Shown: positions 33,536-42,051, counted from the stretch's first letter. The stretch: DNA of 64,000 nt from UBA1479 sp048263775 (GCA_048263775.1 JBLXDU010000001.1:1-64000), one strand, 5' to 3'. Notes: generated by a model not told the origin, from the sequence alone. Program-made: numbers and translations.

Positions 33536-34338
33536 TTGTACATCGGCGCAATCCAGCGCGGCGGCAGGCCCGCATAGTACAGGCCCAGGCATAACAGATT
33601 GCGCAGCGGACGCAGCCACCAACCGTTCCTGCGGTAGCGCACGGCCGAGGTTGTGACGGCGGAGGGCAGAGGGGTCAGGCGTCTGTTGCCGATGCGGCGC
33701 ACCAGATCGACGTCCTCCATCAACGGCAGGGGATTGTAGCCTTCAAGGAAATCGTAAAACGGCCGGGAAATCACAAGCCCCTGGTCGCCGTAAGGCAGAC
33801 CTAGATGCTTGGCCCGCCAGTTGGCCAAGTCTTCGACCCGCCGTGCCTGGGGGGCCGGGTCATCCAGGATCAGTTGGAAGTATCCGGCACGGAAATGGTT
33901 GTCCCGGTTCCCGGTGAAGCCGCGCAGGATGATCTGCCAGCCGCGTTGCAGGGCGCTGTCCGCGTGCAGAAACAACAGCCAGGGGGCCGTTGCCGCCGCC
34001 GCCCCCGCGGCCAACTGCGCCCCCCGCCCGCGGGGGGCCGCGATGACTTTGGCGTCGAAGGCGCGGGCGATGCGTTGGGTTCCATCGGTCGATCCGCCGT
34101 CGGCGACGATAACCTCGAAATCGATGCCGCCGCCGGACAGACTGTCCAGGGCGCGGCCCAAATCCGTGGCCGCGTTCAAGGTCGGGATAATGATGCTGAG
34201 GGTCGGCGGCACGGCGCTGCGTTCGGCGAGGGGCGGGGCGTCCGATGCCGCCTCGGCCGGGTTGTCCAGGGCCGGATCATCTGTCGGTTGGTGATCGGGG
34301 GGCAGATCGCTCACGGCATCGAACTCCGATGGCGGCAC
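33532..34338 (-). CDS. TIGR04283-family glycosyltransferase
   Basis: A 268-residue family 2 glycosyltransferase (GT-A fold): LSIIIPTLNAATDLGRALDS, VIVADGGSTDGTQRIA with the DGGS motif, and LFLHADSALQRGW. The C-terminal LPYGDQGLVISRPFYDFLEG and MEDVDLVRRI are typical of the rSAM/selenodomain-associated transferase 2 (arsenosugar-biosynthesis) family. An acidic, Pro-rich N-terminal extension of about 45 residues makes the GTG start at 34338 uncertain; another GTG lies at 34314. Its stop overlaps the next gene's start. A metal-independent sugar transfer role is possible; the acceptor is unknown. Confidence 0.85.
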   Translation of the reverse strand: MPPSEFDAVSDLPPDHQPTDDPALDNPAEAASDAPPLAERSAVPPTLSIIIPTLNAATDLGRALDSLSGGGIDFEVIVADGGSTDGTQRIARAFDAKVIAAPRGRGAQLAAGAAAATAPWLLFLHADSALQRGWQIILRGFTGNRDNHFRAGYFQLILDDPAPQARRVEDLANWRAKHLGLPYGDQGLVISRPFYDFLEGYNPLPLMEDVDLVRRIGNRRLTPLPSAVTTSAVRYRRNGWWLRPLRNLLCLGLYYAGLPPRWIAPMYK

Positions 34339-34381
34339 GTCATCGGCGGGGGCTCATGACAGGCGTCGGAAAGGCCCGGTG

Positions 34382-34504
34382 TCAGCGCCGGGGGCGCTGC
34401 TGCGGGCGATTGCGCACGGGGATCGGCACGGGGGCCGGGGGCGGGGCCAGCAGTTCGGCCAAGCCGTCGAGAATGCCGTCGATGATTTCCTTGATCTTGC
34501 TCAT
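34382..34504 (-). CDS. Possible 40-residue amphipathic/proline-rich protein
   Basis: An ORF starting at ATG 34504 gives a helix-forming N-terminus (SKIKEIIDGILDGLAELL) followed by a Pro-rich linker and a basic end (RNRPQQRPRR). This organised layout suggests a real small protein that could touch membrane or RNA. The ribosome site is weak and I know no family. It lies 43 bases upstream of the TIGR04283 gene on the same strand. Confidence 0.4.
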   Translation of the reverse strand: MSKIKEIIDGILDGLAELLAPPPAPVPIPVRNRPQQRPRR

Positions 34505-34661
34505 GTACCCATGCCCAGACCATGTTTTTCCGCAGCGGGCCGGAAAACGCCCGGCCCATAACCTTAACGAAACTCTAACAAACCGTGATGGTCCTGTCAC
34601 CGGGACTCTTGTCCAGGTGTGCGGGGCGACGGTCTGCCGTGTGAGGAGGGAGACCGGCGGT

Positions 34662-34883
34662 TTAGCGCCGGGTGATGGTGATCGGGCGGCCTTGCTGGTG
34701 ATAGATCAGCCCATGGGGAGGGGATTTCTGGTCATCCTCCTCGCACCGATATTGTGACGTTTCGGCCGCGTTGGCGGCATCCGGCACATTCAAAGTGATC
34801 AGCTTTCGGGCTTCTTCACTGCTCGAGGCCTTGACCCAGAACGAATCACCGTCAGCGACGGGATAGATGTGGAAATTGGGCAA
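34662..34883 (-). CDS. Small hypothetical protein with TTG start
   Basis: A 73-residue soluble protein (NFHIYPVADGDSFWVKASSS, then EEARKLITLNVPDAAN and GLIYHQQGRPITITRR). The TTG at 34883 is preferred because AAGGAG lies six bases upstream; an ATG ten codons earlier at 34913 is the alternative. The N-terminal half recalls small proteins that carry an EEAR-type helix, but I cannot name a family. Its promoter region faces the LexA box at 34991-35005. Confidence 0.6.
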   Translation of the reverse strand: MPNFHIYPVADGDSFWVKASSSEEARKLITLNVPDAANAAETSQYRCEEDDQKSPPHGLIYHQQGRPITITRR

Positions 34884-34990
34884 TGTGGTCTCCTTGCTGC
34901 CGACGGCAAGCATATAGGAATTAGGGGGCGCAAGCGAGGGAACTCGGCGGCCTTCCGGCGATATGCGGTGCAATCATCATCACTACAAAT

Positions 34991-35005
34991 GTTCTTGTAA
35001 TGTTC
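34991..35005. promoter_or_regulatory. LexA (SOS) box of the alphaproteobacterial type
   Basis: GTTC-TTGTAAT-GTTC matches the alphaproteobacterial LexA consensus GTTC-N7-GTTC exactly. It ends 23 bases before the ATG of the radical SAM gene, where a bound repressor would block transcription. Confidence 0.65.
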
Positions 35006-35028
35006 TTATGCCGCGATATTGTTGTTCC

Positions 35029-36117
35029 ATGTCCGCATCTCTTAAATTCGGCGGTGCCACGAAGGGGCGGGGCGCCGTTTCAAACCAGGACGGCCGCTTC
35101 GAGCGCCTGACGCGGGAGGCCGTGGACGACGGATGGTGTGATGACGATGACCTGCCGCCGCTGCGCACCGAGGTCCTTCCCGACACGGCGCGCAAGGTGA
35201 TCGCGCGCAACACGTCGCCCGACATTCCCTTCGACCGTTCGCTCAATCCGTACCGAGGGTGCGAACACGGCTGTGTCTACTGTTTCGCGCGGCCGAGCCA
35301 TGCCTATCTGGGGTTGTCGCCGGGGCTTGATTTCGAAACCAAGCTGTTCGCCAAGCATGACGCGGCGGAATTACTGCGCCGCGAACTGGCGGTCAGGTCC
35401 TACCGCTGCCAGACCTTGCAGCTGGGGGCCAATACGGACCCCTATCAGCCGATCGAACGGCGGCTTGGTATCACCCGCGGGGTGCTCGAGGTTCTGGCCG
35501 CCTGCGACCATCCCGTGTCGATCACCACCAAGTCGGATCTGGTGTTGCGCGATCTAGACATTCTGGCGCCCATGGCGGCGAAGGGCCTGGCGTCGGTCGC
35601 GGTTTCCGTGACGACCCTGGACCGGGGGGTGGCGCGCCGGCTTGAACCCCGGGCGCCGACGGCGGCCAAGCGACTTCGCGCCATCGCCGGTCTGGCCGGG
35701 GCCGGCGTTCCCGTGACGGTGCTGGCAGCACCCATGATTCCGGCCATCAACGACATGGAACTGGACGCCATCATTGCAGAGGCCGCCGACGCCGGGGCGA
35801 CGGCGGCGGGTTATGTTCTGCTGCGTTTGCCGGGCGAAGTCGCGGGGTTGTTCCGGGAATGGCTGGAAGCCCATTACCCGGACCGGGCGGAGCGGGTTTT
35901 GAACCGTCTCAAGGCCAGCCGCGAGGGTGCGCTTTATCGCGCCGAATGGGGAGCCCGCCATACCGGCACGGGAATCGAGGCGCAGTTGCTCGCCGCACGC
36001 TTCAAGGCGGCGCTGAAGCGGGCGGGGCTTGACCGGGCGCGGTCCGGCAGCCGCCCGTTGCGCACGGATCTGTTCCGTCCGCCGGTGCCGCCATCGGCGC
36101 AGATGTCCCTGTTTTAG
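35029..36117 (+). CDS. PA0069-family radical SAM protein
   Basis: A 362-residue radical SAM enzyme. The cluster motif is RGCEHGCVYC (Cys-x3-Cys-x2-Cys), set in NPYRGCEHGCVYCFARPSHA, and is followed by LQLGANTDPYQPIERRLGIT. These features place it in the COG1533 group related to spore photoproduct lyase (SplB), whose bacterial non-sporulating members (PA0069/Rv2578c) have no firmly known reaction. A perfect LexA box lies just upstream, which suggests DNA damage induction and supports a repair-linked role. Start ATG 35029 is chosen because it lies after the box. It is transcribed away from the small TTG-start gene. Confidence 0.85.
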   Translation: MSASLKFGGATKGRGAVSNQDGRFERLTREAVDDGWCDDDDLPPLRTEVLPDTARKVIARNTSPDIPFDRSLNPYRGCEHGCVYCFARPSHAYLGLSPGLDFETKLFAKHDAAELLRRELAVRSYRCQTLQLGANTDPYQPIERRLGITRGVLEVLAACDHPVSITTKSDLVLRDLDILAPMAAKGLASVAVSVTTLDRGVARRLEPRAPTAAKRLRAIAGLAGAGVPVTVLAAPMIPAINDMELDAIIAEAADAGATAAGYVLLRLPGEVAGLFREWLEAHYPDRAERVLNRLKASREGALYRAEWGARHTGTGIEAQLLAARFKAALKRAGLDRARSGSRPLRTDLFRPPVPPSAQMSLF

Positions 36118-36173
36118 GGACAATCTCTCAATCACCATGTGGAGCGATGCCGGGGAAATGCTACCCTGTGCTC

Positions 36174-37709
36174 ATGGACCCCCAGGCAACCCCGAAAGAG
36201 CTTCCGGAAAAGATCGCCGAGATCGGCGCCGCTGCCGTCGATGCGGTGGCCGAGGTCACGGAAAAGGCCATGACCGCGTCGGACGCGGCCCACGGCAATG
36301 ACCTGACCGGTATCGCCCTCGTCGTTCTGGCGGCACTGTTGTGCGGCATGCTGATGACCCGTCTGCGCCAGCCGGCAATCGTCGGCTACATCCTGGCCGG
36401 TGTCATTCTGGGGCCGTCGGGGCTCAGCGTGGTCAAGGACCAGGGTTCCCTCGAACTGCTCGCGGAAATGGGCGTGTTGCTGCTGCTGTTCCTGGTCGGG
36501 CTGGAATTGTCCTTGCGCTCGTTCCGCCGCATGTGGCGGCTGGCCGTGTTCACGGTGGCGTTCCAGATCACGGCGTCGGTCGCCGTGACCTTGCTGTGTT
36601 CACAGATTTTCGACTGGTCGATGCCGCTTTCCGTGCTGCTGGGGTTCGTGGTTGCCCTGTCGTCGACGGCGGTGGTGGTCAAGATGCTGGAAGACCTGGG
36701 TGAGTTGCGCACCCGCACGGGGCGGGTCACGGTCGGCATCCTGATCGCCCAGGATTTGGCTGTGGTGCCCATGCTGTTATGGGTGGGGGCCATGCAGGGC
36801 GGGCAATTCGAATGGATCACGATCCCCAAGATCGTGCTGTCCATCGGCTTCCTGGCCTGGCTGATCTGGTATCTGTCGCGCGGGCGCAAGGTCGTCCTGC
36901 CGTTTACCGACCGCATCCTGCCCAATGTCGATCTGCGCCCCCTGGCGGCGCTGACCTTTTGTTTCGGCTGTGCGTCGATCGCCGGCGTCATGGGCCTGTC
37001 GGCGGCCTACGGCGCCTTCATCGCCGGGCTGATCGTCGGCAATTCGACCCTGCGCCATCCCATCACGGAAACGGTGGTGCCGATTCAAAGCATCCTGATG
37101 ATGGTGTTTTTCTTGTCCATCGGGCTGCTGCTGGACATGAGCTATATCTGGGACAACCTGGGCCGGGTGCTGTTGCTGTTCTTCCTGGTCAGCGTGTTCA
37201 AGACCGTGATCAACGTGGGCTTTCTGCGCGCCCTGGGCCAGCCTTGGGACCGTGCCTTTCTGTCCGGCGTCTTGCTGGCGCAGATCGGCGAATTCTCGTT
37301 CCTGCTGTCCGTGGTCGGTGTTTCAGCGGGCGTGCTGAACGCCGATGACTCCCGTCTTGTCGTCTCGGTCACGGTGATGTCGCTGGCGCTGTCGCCGCTG
37401 TGGGTCGTCACGGCGCGGCGCATTCAGGCCATTGCCCACGAAGGCGTTGCGTCGGGTGGCGAACTGGTCCGCCTGGTCTATGCACCGGAAACGGAAATTC
37501 TCACGGAAACCTTCGGCACTGCGCGTTCGCGATCCATGCGCCAATTGCGCAAGGGGGCGTTGCTGCTGCGCCGGGCCCGCCTGCGCCGGTCGCGGCGCAA
37601 GAAGGCGGAGGCGGCGCCTGCCGTCCCTGAGACGGACACGGCCCCGACCGCGGATAAACCAAAAACCGAACCGAAGACCAAATCCAAACCAAAGTCGAAG
37701 GACGACTGA
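36174..37709 (+). CDS. Kef-type cation:proton antiporter without RCK domain
   Basis: A 511-residue membrane protein of the CPA2 family with about 12 segments: QPAIVGYILAGVILGPSGL, LLLFLVGLELSLRSF and GILIAQDLAVVPMLLW are KefB/KefC-like signatures. Unlike KefB/C it has no C-terminal TrkA-N/RCK domain; instead there is a short basic tail ending in repeated Pro-Lys-Thr and Lys-Ser runs. It likely exchanges K+ or Na+ for protons. ATG 36174 is preferred; an ATG nine codons earlier gives a poor N-terminus. RNase HII follows 12 bases downstream. Confidence 0.88.
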   Translation: MDPQATPKELPEKIAEIGAAAVDAVAEVTEKAMTASDAAHGNDLTGIALVVLAALLCGMLMTRLRQPAIVGYILAGVILGPSGLSVVKDQGSLELLAEMGVLLLLFLVGLELSLRSFRRMWRLAVFTVAFQITASVAVTLLCSQIFDWSMPLSVLLGFVVALSSTAVVVKMLEDLGELRTRTGRVTVGILIAQDLAVVPMLLWVGAMQGGQFEWITIPKIVLSIGFLAWLIWYLSRGRKVVLPFTDRILPNVDLRPLAALTFCFGCASIAGVMGLSAAYGAFIAGLIVGNSTLRHPITETVVPIQSILMMVFFLSIGLLLDMSYIWDNLGRVLLLFFLVSVFKTVINVGFLRALGQPWDRAFLSGVLLAQIGEFSFLLSVVGVSAGVLNADDSRLVVSVTVMSLALSPLWVVTARRIQAIAHEGVASGGELVRLVYAPETEILTETFGTARSRSMRQLRKGALLLRRARLRRSRRKKAEAAPAVPETDTAPTADKPKTEPKTKSKPKSKDD

Positions 37710-37721
37710 CGGTGCACCACC

Positions 37722-38360
37722 GTGCCTGATTTCGATCACGAGGATAAAGCCCGCGCCGCCGGCCACGCCGTCATCTGCGGCATCGATGAAGCCGGCCGCG
37801 GGCCCTGGGCCGGGCCCGTGGTCGCGGCGGCGGCGATACTTGACCGGGCCAGCCTGCCGCGGCCCCTGGCGTTGGAACTGGACGATTCCAAGCGCCTGAA
37901 AGCCGCCGCCCGTGATCGCTTGTTGCTGGAACTCACCCCCCATGCAGTGATCGGCGTCGGTCAGGCCTCGGCGGCGGAAATCGATACCCTCAACATTCTG
38001 CAGGCGACGTTTCTGGCCATGGATCGCGCGGTCCAGGCCCTGGGCCGGGTGCCTGATTTCGCCCTGGTCGACGGCAACCGGCCGCCGCCCCTGCCGTCCG
38101 CGCCCGGCTGTCGAATTGACTGTCTGGTCGGCGGTGACGGTCGGTCCCTGTCCATTGCCGCCGCCTCCATCGCCGCCAAGGTGACCCGCGACCGCCTGAT
38201 GGCCGATCTTGCGGAACGGTTTCCCGGATACGGTTGGGAGCGCAACGCGGGATACGGCACGGCCGCGCACAAGGCGGCCTTGGAACGCCAGGGCGTGACG
38301 CCGGAGCACCGAAAAAGTTACAAGCCGATCCGCAACATCTTGGGCGACGGGGAGTCGTGA
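37722..38360 (+). CDS. rnhB: Ribonuclease HII
   Basis: A 212-residue endonuclease that removes ribonucleotides from DNA and RNA primers. The catalytic site is seen in GIDEAGRGPWAGPVVAAA (Asp, Glu), with further acidic residues in ALVDGN and the C-terminal YGTAAHKAALERQGVTPEHR. Length is normal. The start is GTG. It follows the antiporter by 12 bases and precedes the ccrM control region. Confidence 0.95.
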   Translation: MPDFDHEDKARAAGHAVICGIDEAGRGPWAGPVVAAAAILDRASLPRPLALELDDSKRLKAAARDRLLLELTPHAVIGVGQASAAEIDTLNILQATFLAMDRAVQALGRVPDFALVDGNRPPPLPSAPGCRIDCLVGGDGRSLSIAAASIAAKVTRDRLMADLAERFPGYGWERNAGYGTAAHKAALERQGVTPEHRKSYKPIRNILGDGES

Positions 38361-38426
38361 CTCCCATATATGCCGTCAAGACTCTCTCCTAAGTATTTGA
38401 ATCCAAATACTTCTTGACCGCGACTC
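38350..38426. promoter_or_regulatory. GANTC-rich control region of ccrM
   Basis: Five GANTC sites (38352, 38359, 38380, 38399, 38422) crowd 75 bp upstream of ccrM. Two lie in the dyad GGGAGTC-GT-GACTCCC (38350-38365), and one (GAATC) spans the centre of the inverted repeat AAGTATTTG-N4-CAAATACTT (38391-38412). Caulobacter ccrM transcription is set by the methylation state of such sites. TTGACC at 38414-38419 may be a -35 box. Confidence 0.6.
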
Positions 38427-38475
38427 CGGCCCTGGCCATGCTCCCCGAATACTGGGGACCTGGGAAAGTCTGAAC

Positions 38476-39618
38476 ATGACGAGAAAGCCTGCCACCGCGC
38501 GCCGCAAGGCGGCCGCTGCCGAACGTGAGTCCGCCGTCGCCGCGGCGGAAGCCTATGCCGACACCATCCATGTCGGCGACTGTGTCGAGTTGATGAACGC
38601 CATGCCGGAAGGCAGCGTCGACATGGTCTTCGCCGATCCACCCTATAACCTGCAATTGGAAGGCGAATTGCATCGCCCCGACAATTCGCGGGTCGACGGA
38701 GTCGACGCCGATTGGGATCGGTTCTCGGGCTTCAAAAGCTATGACGAATTCACCCATGCCTGGCTGTCCGCCGCGCGCCGGGTTCTGCAACCCAACGGCA
38801 CGCTTTGGGTGATCGGCAGCTATCACAACATCTTCCGCGTCGGCGCGATCCTGCAGGATCTGGGATATTGGATCCTCAACGACATCGTGTGGCGCAAATC
38901 CAACCCCATGCCCAATTTCCGGGGCCGGCGCTTCACCAACGCCCACGAAACCATGATCTGGGCGGCGCGGGACAAGGATGCCAAGTACCGCTTCAACTAC
39001 GAAGCCATGAAGACGCTGAATGACGATCTGCAGATGCGTTCCGACTGGACCATCCCGCTGTGCACGGGGGCGGAGCGTTTGAAGAACGCCGAGGGCAAGA
39101 AGGCCCATCCGACCCAGAAACCGGAAGCGCTGCTTTACCGTACCATTCTGTCCTCGACGGACGTCGGCGACGTGATTCTGGACCCGTTCTTCGGCACGGG
39201 CACCACCGGGGCCGTGGCGCGCATGCTCGACCGGCGCTATGTCGGCCTGGAACGGGATCAGGAATACGCGGCCCTGGCCAAGGAACGCCTGGCCGGGATT
39301 GAACCCCTGGCCGAGCCGTCGTTGCTGACCACCCCGGCCAAGCGCGAACAGCCGCGCATTCCCTTCGGTTGGGTGGTCGAACGAGGGTTGCTCAAGGCAG
39401 GCCAGACCCTGACCGACCATCAGCGCCGCCACACGGCGCGGGTGCGTGCCGACGGAACCCTGGCCGCTGCTGATTTCCGCGGCTCCATCCATCAGGTGGG
39501 GGCCCATGTACAGAAGGCCCCGGCCTGCAACGGTTGGCAGTTCTGGCATGTCGAACTGGGTAACGAACTGGTGCCTATCGACCTGTTCCGCCAGAAGTTA
39601 CGGGCGGAACTCCACTAA
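38476..39618 (+). CDS. ccrM: Cell-cycle DNA methyltransferase CcrM (GANTC)
   Basis: A 380-residue adenine methyltransferase. DPPY at residues 54-57 (FADPPYNLQLEGELHR) and the later SAM-binding DPFFGTGTTGAVARM give the beta-class order, and the C-terminal RAMA domain (GLLKAGQTLTDHQRRHTARV to the end) is that of CcrM. It methylates GANTC in hemimethylated DNA and times cell-cycle genes in Alphaproteobacteria. It has no restriction partner. The control region just upstream is rich in its own target sites. It overlaps olsA tail to tail by 21 bases. Confidence 0.95.
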   Translation: MTRKPATARRKAAAAERESAVAAAEAYADTIHVGDCVELMNAMPEGSVDMVFADPPYNLQLEGELHRPDNSRVDGVDADWDRFSGFKSYDEFTHAWLSAARRVLQPNGTLWVIGSYHNIFRVGAILQDLGYWILNDIVWRKSNPMPNFRGRRFTNAHETMIWAARDKDAKYRFNYEAMKTLNDDLQMRSDWTIPLCTGAERLKNAEGKKAHPTQKPEALLYRTILSSTDVGDVILDPFFGTGTTGAVARMLDRRYVGLERDQEYAALAKERLAGIEPLAEPSLLTTPAKREQPRIPFGWVVERGLLKAGQTLTDHQRRHTARVRADGTLAAADFRGSIHQVGAHVQKAPACNGWQFWHVELGNELVPIDLFRQKLRAELH

Positions 39619-40515
39619 CTTTCCGGATTCGATGGGAATGTCGTAGACCCGCCGCCAATGGGCGCGGGTCACGCCCGTGGTGATTTTGTCATGGCAATGG
39701 GCGGCGAGCGCCTTGCGGTCCCTGAAATCGCGGGCTTGCACCGGCGCGTGGAAGGTGACCTCGACCATGGCGCCGCGCAGCCCGAACACGGAAATCAGGT
39801 GCGGCAGCAGGGTCATGTCGCCGTACCAGGCGTAAAGAGCACGCAGGCCCCGCTCAAGCGGCCGCCCGTCGGCATAGCGGGTATAGGCGATGGACACGGG
39901 CTGCACGCGGGGCTGCTCCGCCCCCGGGGCCGCGTCGGCGACGGCGAACAAGGCACTTTTGAACGGCAATACATGGATGCCGTCCGACGACGTGCCCTCG
40001 GGGAACAGCACCAAACTGTCGCCGGCAGCAAGACGATCCGCCATCTCGGCGCGCTGGCCGAGCGCCTCCCTGGCGTCGCGGCGGATGAACAGGGTGCGGT
40101 AAATTTTCGCGCACAGCCCGAACAGGGGCCAATCCCGGACATCGTCCTTGGCCACGAAGGCGGCGTCTGTCAGCAGGGCCAGCACCGGGATGTCCAGATA
40201 GGACACATGGTTGCTGACATAAAGCGTTCCCGTCTGGCCGAGGGGGGCGCCATGGACCTTGATGCGCAGGCTGGCCAGCCGCGCCACGCCCCGGAACCAG
40301 ATCAGGGCGATGCGCCTGACGGCGGCGGCGCCCAACGGATAGGCGGCCGCCGCGACCGGCAGCAGCGCGCCCGTCAGGGCAAGGAAGAGCGAAATACGCC
40401 CGGCGGACCTAAGGCCCGAGGCGGCGACGGGACCGGCGTCGCCTAGCGCGTCCCACAGGGCTTGTAGTGGCGCTGGTATTTCTCGGTGATGTGGTCCGTA
40501 GGTACGATGATGCAT
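39598..40515 (-). CDS. olsA: Acyl-ACP-dependent O-acyltransferase OlsA-like (PlsC family)
   Basis: A 305-residue 1-acylglycerol-3-phosphate acyltransferase family protein. The block I motif is SNHVSYLDIP, block III is FPEGTSSDG, with one or two membrane segments at 35-70. Directly behind OlsB this is best read as OlsA, which adds the second acyl chain to lyso-ornithine lipid. The ATG at 40515 lies 73 bases inside olsB, so the pair is tightly coupled; no start exists after the olsB stop. Its end overlaps the convergent ccrM. A general PlsC is the alternative. Confidence 0.85.
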   Translation of the reverse strand: MHHRTYGPHHREIPAPLQALWDALGDAGPVAASGLRSAGRISLFLALTGALLPVAAAAYPLGAAAVRRIALIWFRGVARLASLRIKVHGAPLGQTGTLYVSNHVSYLDIPVLALLTDAAFVAKDDVRDWPLFGLCAKIYRTLFIRRDAREALGQRAEMADRLAAGDSLVLFPEGTSSDGIHVLPFKSALFAVADAAPGAEQPRVQPVSIAYTRYADGRPLERGLRALYAWYGDMTLLPHLISVFGLRGAMVEVTFHAPVQARDFRDRKALAAHCHDKITTGVTRAHWRRVYDIPIESGKLVEFRP

Positions 40516-41318
40516 ACGTCCGTCGTGTTGAACTGGTTGTCGATAACCGCGCCGTCGCCGATGAAGCCGCCGACGCGCATGTATCCCTTGATAAGCGGCG
40601 GCAGCATGGCGCGGGCCGCTCTTTGATCCAGCCGGGTCAGGGGCACCCGGTCGATCTTCACGTAAAGGTCATCGAGCGCCCGGGCACGGATGTCGCTGGG
40701 CGCCATGTGGAAATGGTGCAGATAGCTGAGTGCCGGCATGAGCGCTTCCGCGTCCGTGCCGGGCAGTGATCCGCAGCCGAACATCAATTTGATGTTGTAG
40801 GCGGTGAGGTATTCCGCGATGCCGCCCCACAGAAGCTGCATGACCGCCCCGGTGCGGTAGTCTTCATGGACGCAGGACCGGCCCAGTTCGACCAGTTCGC
40901 CCGGATGGCGCAGCAAGGCCGACAGATCGTATTCATGGGCCGAATAGAACCCGCCGTTGGCCTTGGCCACGGCGCCGCGAATCAATCGGTAGGTGCCGCA
41001 GACAAAGGGCCGGCCGGGCTGCGAGCGGTCCGTGTCGAGGACCAGAAGGTGATCGCAGATCTCGTCGAAGGGATCGGCGTCGCGCTCGTGACGCGCGGCG
41101 TCCACGGTCGGGATGGCGCCCATCTCGCGGTAAAATACGTTGTAGCGCAGGCGCTGCGCGGCCTCGATCTCCTCGGGTGTTTCCGCCAGGCGGATTTCCA
41201 GGTTGCGGGCACGCACGTCGACCGGGCGTGGAGGGGGGGCGGCAGGCGTCTTTCTCCGGGGGTATGCAAACTTGGGCAGCACCCCTTTGGGAACGGCCAG
41301 TTTGGCGAGCATGTTCAT
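40443..41318 (-). CDS. olsB: L-ornithine N-alpha-acyltransferase OlsB
   Basis: A 291-residue GNAT-superfamily (hemolysin-like) acyltransferase, moving a 3-hydroxyacyl chain from ACP to ornithine as the first step of ornithine lipid synthesis. Signatures: AQRLRYNVFYREMGA, the strongly conserved GTYRLIRG and LVELGRSCVHEDYR, then LMFGCGSLPGTD. The first 35 residues are a basic, Pro-rich leader. The following olsA-like gene overlaps it, as in known olsBA operons. Ornithine lipids replace phospholipids in the outer membrane, often under phosphate stress. Confidence 0.9.
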   Translation of the reverse strand: MNMLAKLAVPKGVLPKFAYPRRKTPAAPPPRPVDVRARNLEIRLAETPEEIEAAQRLRYNVFYREMGAIPTVDAARHERDADPFDEICDHLLVLDTDRSQPGRPFVCGTYRLIRGAVAKANGGFYSAHEYDLSALLRHPGELVELGRSCVHEDYRTGAVMQLLWGGIAEYLTAYNIKLMFGCGSLPGTDAEALMPALSYLHHFHMAPSDIRARALDDLYVKIDRVPLTRLDQRAARAMLPPLIKGYMRVGGFIGDGAVIDNQFNTTDVCIIVPTDHITEKYQRHYKPCGTR

Positions 41319-41568
41319 GATATCGCGGTCCCTATTGCCGGTACGGCATGTCTTGGTTGGTCAGGTGCGTATTGATCGCCCAGGGCCAATTTCACATCTG
41401 ATGACAGACGGTCCCGGCGAAGACAAAAGAAGCTTTGTTAACGGCGGCGTGACGGTTCGATGACAGGGGAAGCCCGTTGGCACGCCTTTGTCGTGGCCCA
41501 TCCGCGCGCGATATGGCAACCTTCGGCGGAACGGGAGCCTGCAACGGGGATGAATTGGGGATCAGCCG

Positions 41569-42051
41569 ATGAGCGAGAAATGGGATATTCGATTCCTGCG
41601 TCTGGCAAAGGAGGTCGCGACTTGGTCCAAGGACCGCTCGACCCAGGTCGGCGCGGTGATCGTGGGGGATGACAAGACGCCGGGGCCTTACGGCTTCAAC
41701 GGCTTTCCCCGCACCATCGACGACGCGGTCGAGGACCGTCACACCCGGCCCCTGAAATACAAATGGACCGAGCATGCGGAGCGCAACGCGATTTACAACG
41801 CGGCGCGCATCGGGATGTCGCTGAAAGGCTGCACTATCTACGTCACCCATCTGCCCTGCGCCGACTGCACGCGGGCCATCGTTCAGGTCGGCATCAAACG
41901 CGTGGTGGTCGATGCCGGCAGCCTGGAGAACGCGGACTTCGCTTCCCGCTGGTCAGAAGACGACAAGATCACCAAGGCCATGCTGGACGAGGCCGGGGTC
42001 GACCTGGGTCTGGTCTCGGCGGACAAGCCGGCCCCCGGCGATGACGACTGA
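41569..42051 (+). CDS. dCMP (deoxycytidylate) deaminase
   Basis: A 160-residue zinc-dependent deaminase: the catalytic HAE is in EHAERNAIYNAARIG and the zinc cysteines in CADCTRA (PCADC). The N-terminus MSEKWDIRFLRLAKEVATWS and GFPRTIDD fit the deoxycytidylate deaminase family, which makes dUMP for thymidylate synthesis. It overlaps the downstream dipeptidase-like gene by 11 bases. A related cytidine/ribonucleotide deaminase function cannot be excluded. Confidence 0.9.
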   Translation: MSEKWDIRFLRLAKEVATWSKDRSTQVGAVIVGDDKTPGPYGFNGFPRTIDDAVEDRHTRPLKYKWTEHAERNAIYNAARIGMSLKGCTIYVTHLPCADCTRAIVQVGIKRVVVDAGSLENADFASRWSEDDKITKAMLDEAGVDLGLVSADKPAPGDDD

